Of a stretch of DNA of 64,000 nucleotides, positions 11,132 to 22,007 are shown in pieces; within the stretch, counting starts at the first letter, position 1; each line of letters begins with the position of its first letter. A model generated the notes under the pieces. The model was not told the origin of the DNA. It saw nothing but the letters and a program-made list of their open reading frames with translations, and ran no database searches. A program made the translations under genes and the position numbers. This stretch comes from Aphrocallistes beatrix (Eukaryota > Porifera > Hexactinellida > Sceptrulophora > Aphrocallistidae), in NCBI GenBank assembly GCA_963281255.1, contig OY725501.1, positions 1,775,674-1,839,673 on the forward strand. Reading direction: 5' to 3'.

Positions 11132-12057
11132 TCCTTACTATTAAAACTCGATTATTGTATATATATATCTCTCTGTAACGAATTGATTGAAGAAACTTGA
11201 TTTTTGGCATGTGGGAGTCTTTTGGCTATGGCTCCAGTAAGTTCTGAGTTCAGAGCAAAATGTCGACTCACCATGGAATTATGACGTCATTGTCACATTT
11301 TTAAAAGTTAAGCAACACAGTTATTCGGGCATCACTCAGCTATTATAGGAGATAGAAGGCTGAAATTTTAATAGAATCTGTATACTAACATACCTCACAT
11401 ATGATGCGACTTTCATCAAAAAATGATAACTCATCACTTTGTTATGACGTCATCATTACGCATCATAAATTTTAAAATTGATAAATTTGGTGATTTCGAG
11501 TGAAATCGGTTTTAACCAGGGTTGGCAGGTTTTGTCCACTTGGACAAAACCTAGTGGTTTTAACCAGGTTAAAACCGTCCTGTCCAAAACCTCTTGGGTG
11601 GACAAAACTGGACAAAACCTCAAAATTTAATTTAATTCATAAATTCACAGTTATATCGAAGTTTTGTCCAAGTTTTGTCCAGGTTTTGTCCAAGTGTTGT
11701 TCGTGGCTTCCATGATAAATCGAATACAAAATATAGTTATAGTAATAAACAGGAGTTAGCAAGAAAATCCATTCATTGTCCTCACTCTCTTTCCATCTTA
11801 AACTGTTTCGTACCCACTGCAATGATTTACAGTTTCCATTAGGTTTTGTCCAGTTTTGTCCGGTTTTAACCGGTTAAAACCAGGTTTTGTCCACTGCCCT
11901 GTCCAAAACCCAACCCTGGTTTTAACACTAAGATGGACATATTTAGAGATGTTATCTCCCTTATAATTAACCAATGTCACCTTCAGGCGACCGAAGGGAG
12001 CCTCCGGCGGACACAAAGTGTCCGCCAGCCGCGCAGCGCAAGCAAGCGAAGCGCGCT

Positions 12058-12059
<2 letters not shown>
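11132..12059 (+). mobile_element. R1 family, full length with nested hAT MITE
   Basis: Has the 5' module TCCTTACTATTAAAACTCG, a short TA run, the core from CTGTAACGAATTGATTGAAG, the hairpin GGCGGACAC-AAA-GTGTCCGCC and the terminal CAAGCG-AAGCG-CGCTTG hairpin ending at 12059. Flanks are A and T. A 402-bp hAT MITE with its 8-bp duplication interrupts the core. Confidence 0.8.
11517..11918. mobile_element. 402-bp hAT MITE, GGACAAAACC motif family
   Basis: Ends are CAGGGTTGGC and CCAACCCTG. The exact 8-bp duplication GTTTTAAC lies at 11509-11516 and 11919-11926. Both ends are packed with TTTTGTCC/GGACAAAA and GGTTTTAACC repeats. No coding capacity. Confidence 0.92.
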
Positions 12060-12106
<47 letters not shown>

Positions 12107-12596
12107 CGAATTGATTGAAGAAACTGCCAGGCACAGAAAGCTGATTTTTGGCATGTGGGAGTCTTTTGGTTATGGCTCCAGTAAGTTCTGAGCTCAGAGC
12201 ATAATGTCGACTCATCATGGAATTATGACGTCATTGTCACATTTTTAAAAGTTAAGCAACACAGTTATTCGGGCATAACTCAGCCATTATAGGAGATAGA
12301 AGGCTGAAATTTTAATAGAATATGTATACTAACATGCCTCACATATGATGCAACTATCATCAAAAAATGATGACACATCACTTAGTTATGACGTCATCAT
12401 TACGCATCAAAAAATTTGAAAATTGACAAATTTGGTGTTTTTTCGAGTGATATCGATTTTAAAACTAAGATGGACATATTTAGAGATGATATCTCCCTTA
12501 TAATTAACCAATGTCACCTCCATGCGACCGAAGGGATCCTCCGGCGGACACTTTGTGTCCGCCAGCCGCGCAGCGCAAGCAAGCGAAGCGCGCTTG
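12060..12596 (+). mobile_element. R1 family with (TA)22 head
   Basis: A pure TA array (12061-12104) leads into CGAATTGATTGAAGAAACTG and the full core. TGACGTCA occurs at 12226-12233 and 12389-12396. The copy ends in the paired hairpins and CTTG at 12596, then TAACAAT. It directly follows another R1 copy; its own 5' module is absent. Confidence 0.8.
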
Positions 12597-12715
12597 TAAC
12601 AATAAAAATACATAGAGAAAATAAATATAAGTATTACAGAATAATATTCAAATAATTTGTACAATCAATTATTGATCAACTGGTATTTTATTGAAATACA
12701 TCCTAGTAAACAAAC

Positions 12716-12901
12716 CTGGATCCTTCTGGTAGGACAATTGATAATCTCATATCTTCTACGTATTGATTATCGTAAATATGGTCCATAAACCGCATCTTCA
12801 AACCATAATGATTGCCTTGTTGATATAGGTGCTCATAAGAAGGAATATTATACCCTATTGTATAACGAGTTTGCCAACCTCCAAATAAGGGAAATCGAGG
12901 C
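12716..12901 (-). CDS. RPN1: Ribophorin I, internal exon (most 3' one in window)
   Basis: Reads PRFPLFGGWQTRYTIGYNIP, SYEHLYQQGNHYGLKMRFMD, HIYDNQYVEDMRLSIVLPEG. This is the conserved lumenal block of ribophorin I ending in the LPEG segment. The acceptor TTTATTTAG precedes 12901 and the donor GTTTGT follows 12716. Length is 186 nt, entering with one base of a split Arg codon (AG from the 24460 exon plus G) and leaving in phase 2. The next exon, which should carry the YTYLD-like block and the membrane segment, was looked for down to base 1 and not seen. Confidence 0.95.
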
Positions 12902-12972
12902 CTAAATAAAGAAAAGTGTTGTCTCAACTCACGTAATCCTTTAAAATATCTTAAAAATCAAAACGCCAGGAT

Positions 12973-12992
12973 TTTGTTTGTTTGTTTGTTTG
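12973..12992. repeat. (GTTT)n microsatellite
   Basis: Five tandem GTTT units directly before a shortened R1 copy. Confidence 0.9.
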
Positions 12993-12993
12993 T

Positions 12994-13159
12994 CCGAATT
13001 GATTGAAGAATTGGCAAGTCGTAGATATATGAAAATTGACATGCAGGTGTCAAATGATATGACTACGATTATTTTCTAAGATCTTAGCGAAATTTTCACA
13101 CCTTTAGTGGACACAAAGTGTCCGCTAGCAGAGCAGCGTAAGCAAGCGAAGCGCGCTTG
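12994..13159 (+). mobile_element. R1 family, internally deleted copy
   Basis: Starts CGAATTGATTGAAGAA, jumps over most of the core and ends GGACACAAAGTGTCCGC..GCGCGCTTG at 13159, followed by T. Both ends are retained while about 300 bp are missing. Confidence 0.7.
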
Positions 13160-13929
13160 TGGTGATAATAGGGTAACAAATGCTGAAAACATTTGACCTT
13201 GAAAGAAAAGTAAAGTAAAGGCTTATAAATTTAGTATTTGAATGTGAAGCAAGTAAATTTCAATGTTAAATAAATGCAATAGATATTATAATAATTTGGA
13301 TGGAGAATGAATATTCGTGGTGACGAATACTTTCGGCAGGGCAGTGTACAAACAATATGAATAGATATGGTTAAAAATATTCCTACGCCATGCAAAATAT
13401 ACTGATAATGGTCGTAACATGGCATTATAATTTGAGTGATAAATAAATCAAAAATGAAGGAGAAGCAACATATTTAACAGTTTGTATTCTAGAGTCTTTA
13501 AGGATGAATTCATTTAAGAGGGTATACCATAATTCTGGAAAATAAATTGTATTTAGGAAGAAAATGAAACGTTATTATTTTGGCAAAAAATAAAATTATT
13601 TAGTACACAAAACAAATCACTTACAAAATAATGTTTCATCCATATACTAGGGATTCTCCGTTAATAGGACCGAATCAATCATTAATTGTCATTTCTATTT
13701 ATCATTTGATGAAAAATTAAGAGCCCAGATAAACTAAATTTCATTCCAGAGCAGGAGGTACTTAGAATTAGGTCTGGTTTTCTCTAGACGAGCGGGAAGC
13801 GATTTCCAAAGGATCACAAAAATGATAATAGAGCGGCATAACGGCTATTTGGTATGAATTGTTCATTCGTGGCATTGACTAATCAATAGTATGGAAAGTA
13901 GACTCTCAATCTCAGGTTGATTGTTTATT
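13160..13929. other. No gene recognised; one MITE end
   Basis: GGTGACGAATACTTTCGGCAGGGCAGTG near 13318-13346 is a decayed right end of the mariner-type MITE family. Nothing else was identified. Confidence 0.45.
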
Positions 13930-14513
13930 ATTGATATATCGTATTCTGACCTGTTTTAAACAAATTTTAATGCTTTATTAGTGTATGATTTTCAGAATTA
14001 AATCAAGATGGAAACGGGTTAATTTGAAAAGATTAATTTTAAGTGGAATGTTGCTACATTTCAGCGTTGCTATCGAAACACATTTTACCATTTGAGCATA
14101 TATCTTTAATGTCGTTGTGGTTTGTATTCAATCTGAATGTATTTGATATGCAATAGGATTCTTTCGAATAGCTCCTAATATATTTTGTAATACTATTTCC
14201 TAAGATTTCGAGATATGATGCAATGTATTTTAAGTTTCATATTTGATGCATTCAACCATATGATTTAATGTCTCAAATATAGTAGGGGCAAATAGAGAGT
14301 ATCCTATTGCCAAACAAATACATTCAGATTTGAATGTCTAACTATAACATTTGGAAATATATAGACTCAAATGTTAAAAATAAATAATAGCAAAGCTGGA
14401 ATGCAGCAACATCCATTTAAAATTTCCAATTTTTTGAATTAATCCGTCACCATCCTGATTTTTTCTGAGAATCATACACTAATAAAGCTTTAAAAATTGT
14501 TTAAAACAGGTCA
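13930..14513. repeat. Palindromic repeat hosting the Harbinger insertion
   Basis: Arms meet near 14230: GACCTGTTTTAAAC (about 13950) mirrors GTTTAAAACAGGTC (about 14500), and TTAGTGTATGATT mirrors AATCATACACTAA. The Harbinger element begins at the distal end of the right arm. Confidence 0.7.
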
Positions 14514-14673
14514 GGGGCCTTATTCTCAGATCGACTTAAACTTAACTTAAACTAAGTATTTACTTAGTTTCTATGTCAAAATGATGACAAGGTAAATCAA
14601 CATAGGATATAAATAGTTCGTAGAATTAAACTAAGATTATCAATTCGAATCAATAACTTGTATTTCTTCCGAT

Positions 14674-15723
14674 ATGGCATTTGCTCTGTTCCTATTTGCA
14701 GTCAATACAGACAATAGTTTGGCAAATCAAAGGGTATTTAGAGATAGGTTAAATCCCATCGACTTATACAACGATATTGAATTCATCAACCGTTACAGGA
14801 TTACCCGTAGCATATTCATTCAACTCCATGAAAAAATTGCAGGATATTTTCTCAAACCAAGAATATGTAGTTCACATCCGATTCCAAGTATAACCCAATT
14901 TGCTGTTGAATTACAGTTTCTGGCGACAGGTTCTTTCCAAACAGTGATTGCAATTTCACATGGCGTCTCTCAATCTTCAGTGTCAAGGTGTATTGCAGCT
15001 GTAACTGATGCTCTTTGTTCAATTGCCAAGGACTATATAAAATTTCCAAACCTCCATGAACAATCCCAAGTTCAGCAATCTTTTTTAGAGAAATGCGGAT
15101 TCCCTCTGGACATAGGATGTATTGACGGTTCACATGTATCAATAGTTGCACCATCGAATAATGAAGAAATATATGTGAATCGGAAAAATGAACACTCCAT
15201 AAACATCCAAGCCATTTGTGATAGTAATTTGAAATTAATGGATGTTGTCGCGAAATGGCCTGGCAATACTCATGATGCTTTTATCTGGAGACAGTCAGGC
15301 ATCAATCAAGGAATTACCAGCGGGGATATTCCAACTGTGCGTGGATGGTTCCTCGGTGACAGTGGGTATCCTTTACGACCCAATTTATTGACACCCATCC
15401 AAAATCCGAATACGCCGGGAGAAAGAAGATACAACCGTTCTTTTCTGAAGTCGCGTAAAACAATTGAGTGCGCATTTGGGTAATGGAAGAGCCGTTGGAG
15501 GTCAATGCACAGAACGGGAGGTACACTTTGTTATGCACCGGAGAGGGTTTGCAGACTCGTTATTGCCACCATGGTGTTGCATAACATTTGTATCGAGCAT
15601 GGGTTGCAGTGGGAATCAGAATTTGATGTCGGTGGTGAAGAGGATGAAGAAACTATATTTCATGATTCTACCACTAGTGGCACTGCTGTTCGCCAATCTG
15701 TAATTGATCAGTATTTTAATTAA
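14674..15723 (+). pseudogene. HARBI1-like transposase with one in-frame stop
   Basis: A 349-residue frame interrupted only by TAA at codon 270 (15481-15483). DDE nuclease of PIF/Harbinger type: D151 in GCIDGSHVSI, D229 in FLGDSGYPL and E265 in TIECAFG, with 35 residues between the last two as usual. An HTH-like segment, GVSQSSVSRCIAAV, precedes at 97-110. After the stop the same frame continues WKSRWRSMHRTGG to IATMVLHNICIEHG and a C-terminal VRQSVIDQYFN. The stop sits where relatives have a residue between FG and WKSR; the fragment at 9198 has L there. Catalytic residues all lie before the stop, but the C-terminal helix would be lost. Confidence 0.92.
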
Positions 15724-15866
15724 CTACTTTTATGATATGTGAGACTAAACACAGAGATACAACTAGATATTTATCACAAATATGCTTAATTAATTTGACA
15801 GTTATTCCAATCTCTAAGTCTTATACTAAGCTTCTAATACATGTATTGTATAGACAAATTAATCCT

Positions 15867-16724
15867 TTACCAGCTGCTGGTAGAAAGGAGGTAGTGTTGG
15901 AAAATATTGTTGCTGTTGGTATCCCTGTGGTAGATGAGTTGAAGGAGGTAGAGAGGCAATAGATTAGGAGGTTGCATTCCGGAAGAGATCATATTTGACA
16001 TCAAGTTTATTAGTTTATTCTGATTGGAAATCAACAACTCCAATTTACCAACCATTAGTCCTGTGCTAGATGTCATATTTTCCGCTATTACCTCAAGTTT
16101 GGAATCTATTCTCTTCAGAATCTCGACTTTTTGTCTTTCATTCTCCAGAATGCATTCCTTGAAAGGATCAGTCACAGCGATTTCATTCAATTTCCTCTTC
16201 CTTGCAGGTGGCTTCATTGCTATCTCAATCTCTGAACCTGATTGTGACCCAAGATCCTGTAATGTTCCTGCTGGACTAATAGCCATATCAAGATCGCTCA
16301 AAGGACTGTTAGTTCCCATTGAAAGGTCTATCCCAGCTTCGATTCCTTCAAAGATTTCCTTTCCCTTGATAGACCTTATCTTTGTTTCCAGCTCCGTCAG
16401 CTCAGCTTCAGCAGGTCCACTTCCTGTTTTCCTCATGGATGCCAGTTTGTCGCTGATAATTGGTTTGTATTTAACCAGAATGTTACAACATTTTTTGGAA
16501 ACATTCTCTTTGGTTCGTAGTGTCCCATGCTCTTGCGAAATTGAATTAGCAATTTGTTCCCAGATACTGTTCTTCTCATCAAACGTTAGAGTTGAACTAA
16601 ATGCGCCAAACAGTTTTGGTTTATTTTCCAAGACCAAATCAACTAGGGTGGTGATTTCAGAGTTGGAAAAATTCTTTTTGCTCGAGTTTTAATGGACATT
16701 GGTGGAGATCTTGTAGTTTGAAAT
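15867..16724 (-). pseudogene. NAIF1-like Myb/SANT partner protein of Harbinger
   Basis: Read downwards. MSIKTRAK starts near 16718, and a one-base slip in the A-run near 16690 shifts the frame into KNFSNSEITTLVDLVLENKP. After that the frame is open for about 270 residues. The N-terminal 80 residues match the trihelix/Myb-SANT domain of the second Harbinger protein (SEIT.LVDLVLENK, EQIANSI, KCCNILVKYK), which helps the transposase bind DNA and enter the nucleus. A basic PPARKRKLNE segment could be a nuclear signal, and the C-terminal third is helical (KVEILKRIDSKLEVIAENM). The single slip could also be a sequencing error. Confidence 0.8.
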
Positions 16725-17424
16725 TATTCTCTATACTTTCTCTGAGTTTTATACTCCAATTTTTCATTAATTTGTAATAATACTAATATTGGTTATTACA
16801 TCAAAGCACTACTATGTCAGTTATTATTCAGTAGCTTCATGTTTACGTAAGATATTGAGTGATGAAGACATTCTTAATGCGGTGTAAATCAAATCAATGT
16901 CGTAAAACCATACTACATTAATGGTGACTACAACAAATAACTAGAGCTCTAATTGCGATAAAATTGGATCGTATTGTCTTGCCAATAATTAATATTACAT
17001 TTATTTTCACAAATTCCCCTTTTGCAAGGATGTAAAATAATATTTTCTTCATAAAATTGTGAGTTAAGTCACCTTCGAAGTCGACTTAAAAAAATAAATA
17101 AATTTAAGTTAAAAACTAAGTATTTACTTAGTTTTGCTCTGTGAATACTAACTTAGTTTTTGATAAGTTAACCGCACGAATACTTATTTTACTTAGTTTT
17201 TGATTGAAAACTAAGTAAAAACTAAGTAAAACTTTTTACTTAGTTTAAGTTAAGTTCAAGTTTAAGTCAATCTGAGAATAAGGCCCCTGATTATCACAAA
17301 ATAGATCAAAATATGCGTAAAAATCAGTTGGGAATACTCCAGAAGTCAAATTCCATACATAGTTGAGGGAAGATAACTGCCCAAAGGATTCCAAAAATAT
17401 GACTTCATGTCTAACAATAATAAG

Positions 17425-17690
17425 CGCGCTTCGGTTGCTTTGGCTGAGCAGCTGGCGGACACTTTGCGTCCGCCAGAGGCGTCATTTAGGTGCATAGGCT
17501 CACATTGATTAACTACATGGTAGATAACATCCCCAAATACGTCTGTCTTACTGCTATAGTAATCATTTTCAAGATAGTTGCATCATGTATGTATAGAATA
17601 TTAATATACACACTCAATTAAAATGTCACCCTTCTATGACCTCAAATGGCTGAGTTATAGTCGAAAGAAATTCTTTCATTTCTTTATAAA
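17425..17690 (-). mobile_element. R1 family, 3' half
   Basis: Begins with a mutated AAGCGCGCTT end, then CTGGCGGACACTTTGCGTCCGC and the ATTAACTACATGG segment. It runs to GGCTGAGTTATAGTCG and breaks off. Confidence 0.7.
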
Positions 17691-18540
17691 TATCGCCTAG
17701 TGGAGAGATGTAGTTTCAAGTATGTATTCAAATTTGAAAATCGTTTTACACTATTATGTTTATTGTTTAGATGATGTGAATTGGTGTTTGTAGAAAAATG
17801 ACAAAATCAGCAATAATAGAAAATTTCGGGAATTTCAAAATATCATCCATAATAATGTATGCTCAACGCAAAGATAAACATGCACAAAAAAAATTAACCG
17901 AAACACGAACACATCAATCGACGATTCATGTGTTTTAGAGCATCGAGTAAAATTTTATCAGCATTTACAAATCGCCTTTTGTAGGATTTAAGGGCTGTAA
18001 TTCAAGTTTTGCACACAGCATGTGGAGCCCATAGCCTATCCTGATCAGTGATGGATTTCCTCTATTATTTAAGGAAGAATTCTACAGAAATCAGTCAAAC
18101 TCATTAGGGTGATTAGAGCAGCTTCTTCGTAGTTAGATCATTGTTTTAATAGTAGTTAGGTGCGTAAACTCGAAAGAGGTTTGATAGGGCCTTTGAGGAA
18201 GAACTCAGGATTGGCAAGGGTATTTTATACAAATCGTATTATGGTTAATAGAAGATCATAGCCTTCAACAAATTATTTGTGGGGTATGCCCTACCAAACC
18301 TACCGGAGCACACGCCTATTGTACGAATATAATGATGTATTGAATACTGTGAACTAAAGGATCATCTAAGAGCGCGAGACGCTCCGTTAGGCGCATGACT
18401 TCAAGCCATAAATCGTTTAGAAGAGTGGAAATTTTGAATAATACCAAATTTACCCTATATAATAATTATAGTTATATCGATTGATTAAAATTTAGGGAGT
18501 TGAGATTGTAGCGTAAATGGAGTAAACTGGGTCTTTTCAA
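17691..18540. other. No gene recognised
   Basis: AT-rich. No paired repeats and no protein motifs found. Confidence 0.45.
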
Positions 18541-19845
18541 AAAGAAATGCAGCTTGTCTTAAGGTTTCAACATGGTAGCTTACAGAATCTCCAAGGAGGA
18601 AATTGCAATTATAAGTATGCTTAACAGAGATGGCTTACTGACCATGAGGAGCAAAACACTAGTCTGAATGAAATGCTAGTTTTTGAGCCATTTTGCTGAT
18701 CTGCTGGTTCTCTCTCCGGTAAGGCTGATAGTCCAGGATCAATCGAAAAAAATACACATTAAAAAACAAAGAATTCTGAACAAGACCAAAATATCAGTGA
18801 AGTCAGTCAAAAGCATCCTTGAAAACATCCAAGACAATTTTTTGACCCTCGAAGTCCGAAAATCTGATTCTTGATACAAATCTCTTTGGAATTATTTAGA
18901 ATTGGTGATGTTAACAAATTAGAGATATTCTATGGTAATCAAATGTCAAGTAGGACTCGATATATATATAGAAGAAAAGATTTTCCAAATCGGACAATCC
19001 GTTCAAAAGTTAAAACCAAAATGATTACGCAGTACCGACGAAATTTCCCCATTTAGCGATCCGTTGAAATACCATAACTTTAAAACTATAACTGTTAGAG
19101 CTTACCTTTAGTGATTGAAAACTGCATGAACATCAGTTTCCTATACCTTGATAATACAATATTTAGAGTTAAAATCTATGGATTATGAGATAGCCTTTTC
19201 CCTAAGCAGAAAATCGCCGAAATGTGGGGTGATTTTTTTGAAATTTCTCAAAAGGAAATTTCAGAATCGATTCAAGATATGTCTAAGGTTCGAAAATGTA
19301 CTGTGACGTTTTATTATTGATGTTAAAGCTCATTATGATTAATTTTAAAAATTAATATCCATACTTTTTGTTGAATATACGATGTAATTTTCGTTCAATA
19401 TTAATAATAATATTTCGCTATACTTTCTAAACTGCAATCTATGCTGCTTGTGGCGTAATTACTATATAACAACCAGAGATATAGTACTTTCGCTTTCAGT
19501 TTATGGCTCATTTTGCTATATAAGGCAGCCCTCGTTGTTCAAGTATTTACCGCTTCCCCGGTTATTTTCGGGAAATAATTGGCGTTATATATGTGGCAAT
19601 AACATTACAGCTATTTCTAATACTTTAAATTGTGATAATTCATGCACGAATCTTCACATAATATAAGTGGGTGATAATTATTAAACCCAAAAAATTAATC
19701 ACTCTGGTTTCCATTAACTATTAGTTTCGCCGATCGTTTTGATCCTCGCAATCGAAAACACAGACAGTAGGTATGCTTATTACAACAACTTCTTCCCTGC
19801 GGCAAGAATTTGGAACGCAGAATTTCTAAAGTTTTACGCTGAGGC

Positions 19846-20180
19846 TTAGCCCTCTGTATATAAGTCCTGCAAACAAAATCTCAAAAATGGATCAGGGATG
19901 CGGTCGAAGATGGTTAAAATAATATATGACCGGCCTAAAACCATTAACGACGCAAATTTGAGCTTTGGAATGTATTACCAGCTTATATAAATATGGAGCC
20001 AAAGTTCCCATATCCGTTGTTAAAATTTAGATTAGTCATCACATGATTGTGCAATAGGTCATATTTGGAACAAATTTAGTGATTATCAGAGGCCGTTTAA
20101 GGCCTCTTCTAAGTGTTTTAATTATAATCTTTTCGAATAGAACTGAGCTGTGAATGGTTTAATGCAAAAAATTGTAATTT
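19846..20180. repeat. Palindrome-family arm (GGCTTAGCCCTCTGTATATA)
   Basis: Matches an arm of the 24812-26858 element: CTCTGTATATAAG, GGATGCGGTCGAAGATGG, CAGAGGCCGTTTAAGG and GAGCTGTGAATGG. It lies in the loop of the larger foldback. Confidence 0.55.
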
Positions 20181-20450
20181 TTTGCACAATCTAGGAAACG
20201 GTAAATAATTGAACAACGAGGGCTGCCTATATAGCAAAATGAGCCATAAACTGAAAGCGAGAGTACTATATCTCTGGTTGGTATATAGTAATTACGCTAC
20301 GATCAGCATAGACTGCAGTTTAGAAAGAATAGCAAACTATTCATATTAATATTGAACGAAAATGACATCGTAAAATATTCAACAAAAAGTAGAATATCCT
20401 TACTATTAAAACTCGATCAATGTGAGGACATATATATAAATATAAATATA

Positions 20451-21024
20451 CACTACCCGGTCAAAAGTATTCGACCACCACGAAAACTTCCATACAAATA
20501 GTATTAAATTAGATCTATTAAAAAAGGAACATGTCCTTAAACAGTAGAAAATACTTTATTTTTTAGTTCAAATTCGGAATCTACACATTCTAATTACTCA
20601 TAATTGAGAGTTTCAACTCAATCACTTATTCTTATGTCGAAAATTTTCAACCTATGCCACTTTGTGTCACTAAACGCCATCATATATAATTACTCATAAT
20701 TGAGAGTTTCAACTCAATCACTTATTCTTATGTCGAAAATTTTCAACCTATGCCACTTTGTGTCACTAAACGCCATCATATATAATGGCTGTGAATTGGA
20801 ACAAGTAGCATCAAGTTTCAAATGTTGTTATTTATTAACTTGGGAGTTAGTAATTAAACTGAGGCTATCAATTATGAGTAATTAGAATGTGTAGTTTGCG
20901 AATTTGAAATAAAAAATAGAGTATTCCTTACAGTTCGAGCACATATTCATTTATGAATAGACCCACTTTAATACTATTTGTATGGCGGTTTCTGTGGTGG
21001 TCGAATACTTTTGTCCGGGTACTG
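20451..21024. mobile_element. Mariner-type MITE with internal tandem duplication
   Basis: Ends are CACTACCCGGTCAAAAGTAT and CTTTTGTCCGGGTACTG, inserted at TA within the R1 microsatellite. Length is 574 bp. It contains an exact 96-bp tandem duplication (20593-20688, 20689-20784). Subtracting one unit gives 478 bp, the size of its relatives. Confidence 0.92.
20593..20784. repeat. 96-bp direct tandem duplication
   Basis: Two apparently identical 96-bp units beginning ATTACTCATAATTGAGAG, inside the MITE. Confidence 0.92.
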
Positions 21025-21951
21025 TATATATATATAGTAAATAGTATATATATCTGTAACGAATTGATTGAAGAAACTGCCAGGCGCAGAAAGCTGAATT
21101 TTGGCATGTGAGAGTTTTTTGGCTATGGCTCCAGTAAGTTCTGAGCTCAGACCAAAATGTCGACTAATCATGAAATTATGACGTCATTGTCACATTTTAA
21201 AAAGTTAAGTAACACAGTTATTCGGGCATAACTCAGCCATTTTAGGAGATAGAAGGCTAAAGTTTTAATAGAATCTGTATACTAACATACCTCACATATG
21301 ATGTAACTATCATCAAAAAATGATGACTCATCACTTTGCTATGACGTCATCATTACTCATCTAAATTTGAAAAATCGACAAATTTCGTGATTTTTCGTGC
21401 GATATAGACTATAACAGTAGGATAGGCGTATTTAGAGATGTTATCTCCATATAATTAACCAATGTGACCCCAAGCGACCGAAGGGAGCCTCCGGCGGATA
21501 CTTCGTATCCGCCTGAGGCTCCCTTCGGTCGCCTAGAGTAACATTGGTTAATTATAAGGGATATAACATCTCTAAATATGTCCATCTTAGTGTTAAAATC
21601 GATTTCACTCGAAAAATCACCAAATTGTCAATTTTTAAAATTTTGATGAGTAATGATGACGTCATAGCAAAGTGATGAGTCATCATTTTTTGATGATAGT
21701 TGCATCATATGTGAGACGTGTGAGGATACAGATTCTATTAAAATTTCAGCCTTCTATCTCCTATAATGGCTGAGTTATGCCCGAATAACTGTGTTGCTTA
21801 ACTTTTAAAAATGTTACAATGACGAAATAATTCCATGATGAGTCCACATTTTCGTCTGAGCTCAGAACTTACTGGAGCCATAACCAAAAGACTCCCACAT
21901 GCCAAAATTCAAGCTTTCTGTGCCGGGCAGTTTCTTCAATCAATTCGTTAC

Positions 21952-22007
<56 letters not shown>

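Larger units (their letters stand above)
14514..17287 (+). mobile_element. PIF/Harbinger transposon, near complete
   Basis: Ends are GGGGCCTTATTCTCAGAT and its complement ending AAGGCCCC, each followed inward by about 50 bp of TTAAACTTAACTTAAACTAAG-like sequence. Further partial copies of this motif lie at the right end (about 17090-17260). Two genes face each other: a HARBI1-like transposase (+) and a Myb/SANT protein (-). This is the normal two-gene plan of PIF/Harbinger elements. No clean 3-bp target duplication is visible (TCA on the left, TGA on the right). Confidence 0.88.
20397..21951 (+). mobile_element. R1 palindromic dimer with nested MITE
   Basis: A plus-strand R1 starts with its 5' module at 20397 (A before it) and continues after the MITE at 21025 with CTGTAACGAATTG. 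At the GC-rich hairpin (GGCGGATACTTCGTATCCGCC, about 21494-21514) it turns into a minus-strand R1 running to CAATTCGTTACAG at about 21951. The two copies are therefore fused tail to tail without the terminal AAGCGCGCTTG segments. Confidence 0.75.

Noticed and set aside
11798-12218. Minus-strand open frames with long Ile-Tyr repeats
   Set aside because: They are translations of the (TA)n arrays in R1; the same artefact occurs near 21835-22102 and 37416-37634.
12061-12599. GC-rich CCGCGCAGCGCAAGCAAGCG tails as bacterial DNA or contamination
   Set aside because: They are the constant 3' end of R1 and recur in many AT-rich contexts in this window.
12407-12664. Open frames on both strands through the GC-rich R1 tail (KRASLACAARLADTLCPPE-like)
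   Set aside because: The same peptide recurs in every R1 copy because of the conserved hairpins. There is no start context and no selection signal; it is repeat DNA.
1-12715. Next RPN1 exon (YTYLD-like block and membrane segment)
   Set aside because: I looked on the minus strand for the conserved peptide and a hydrophobic helix after an AG acceptor in phase and found none. The exon is probably before base 1.
14852-15266. Minus-strand frames of 64-100 codons
   Set aside because: Shadows of the HARBI1-like transposase.
16024-16692. 222-codon plus-strand frame
   Set aside because: It is the antisense shadow of the Harbinger Myb/SANT gene, which has clear family motifs.
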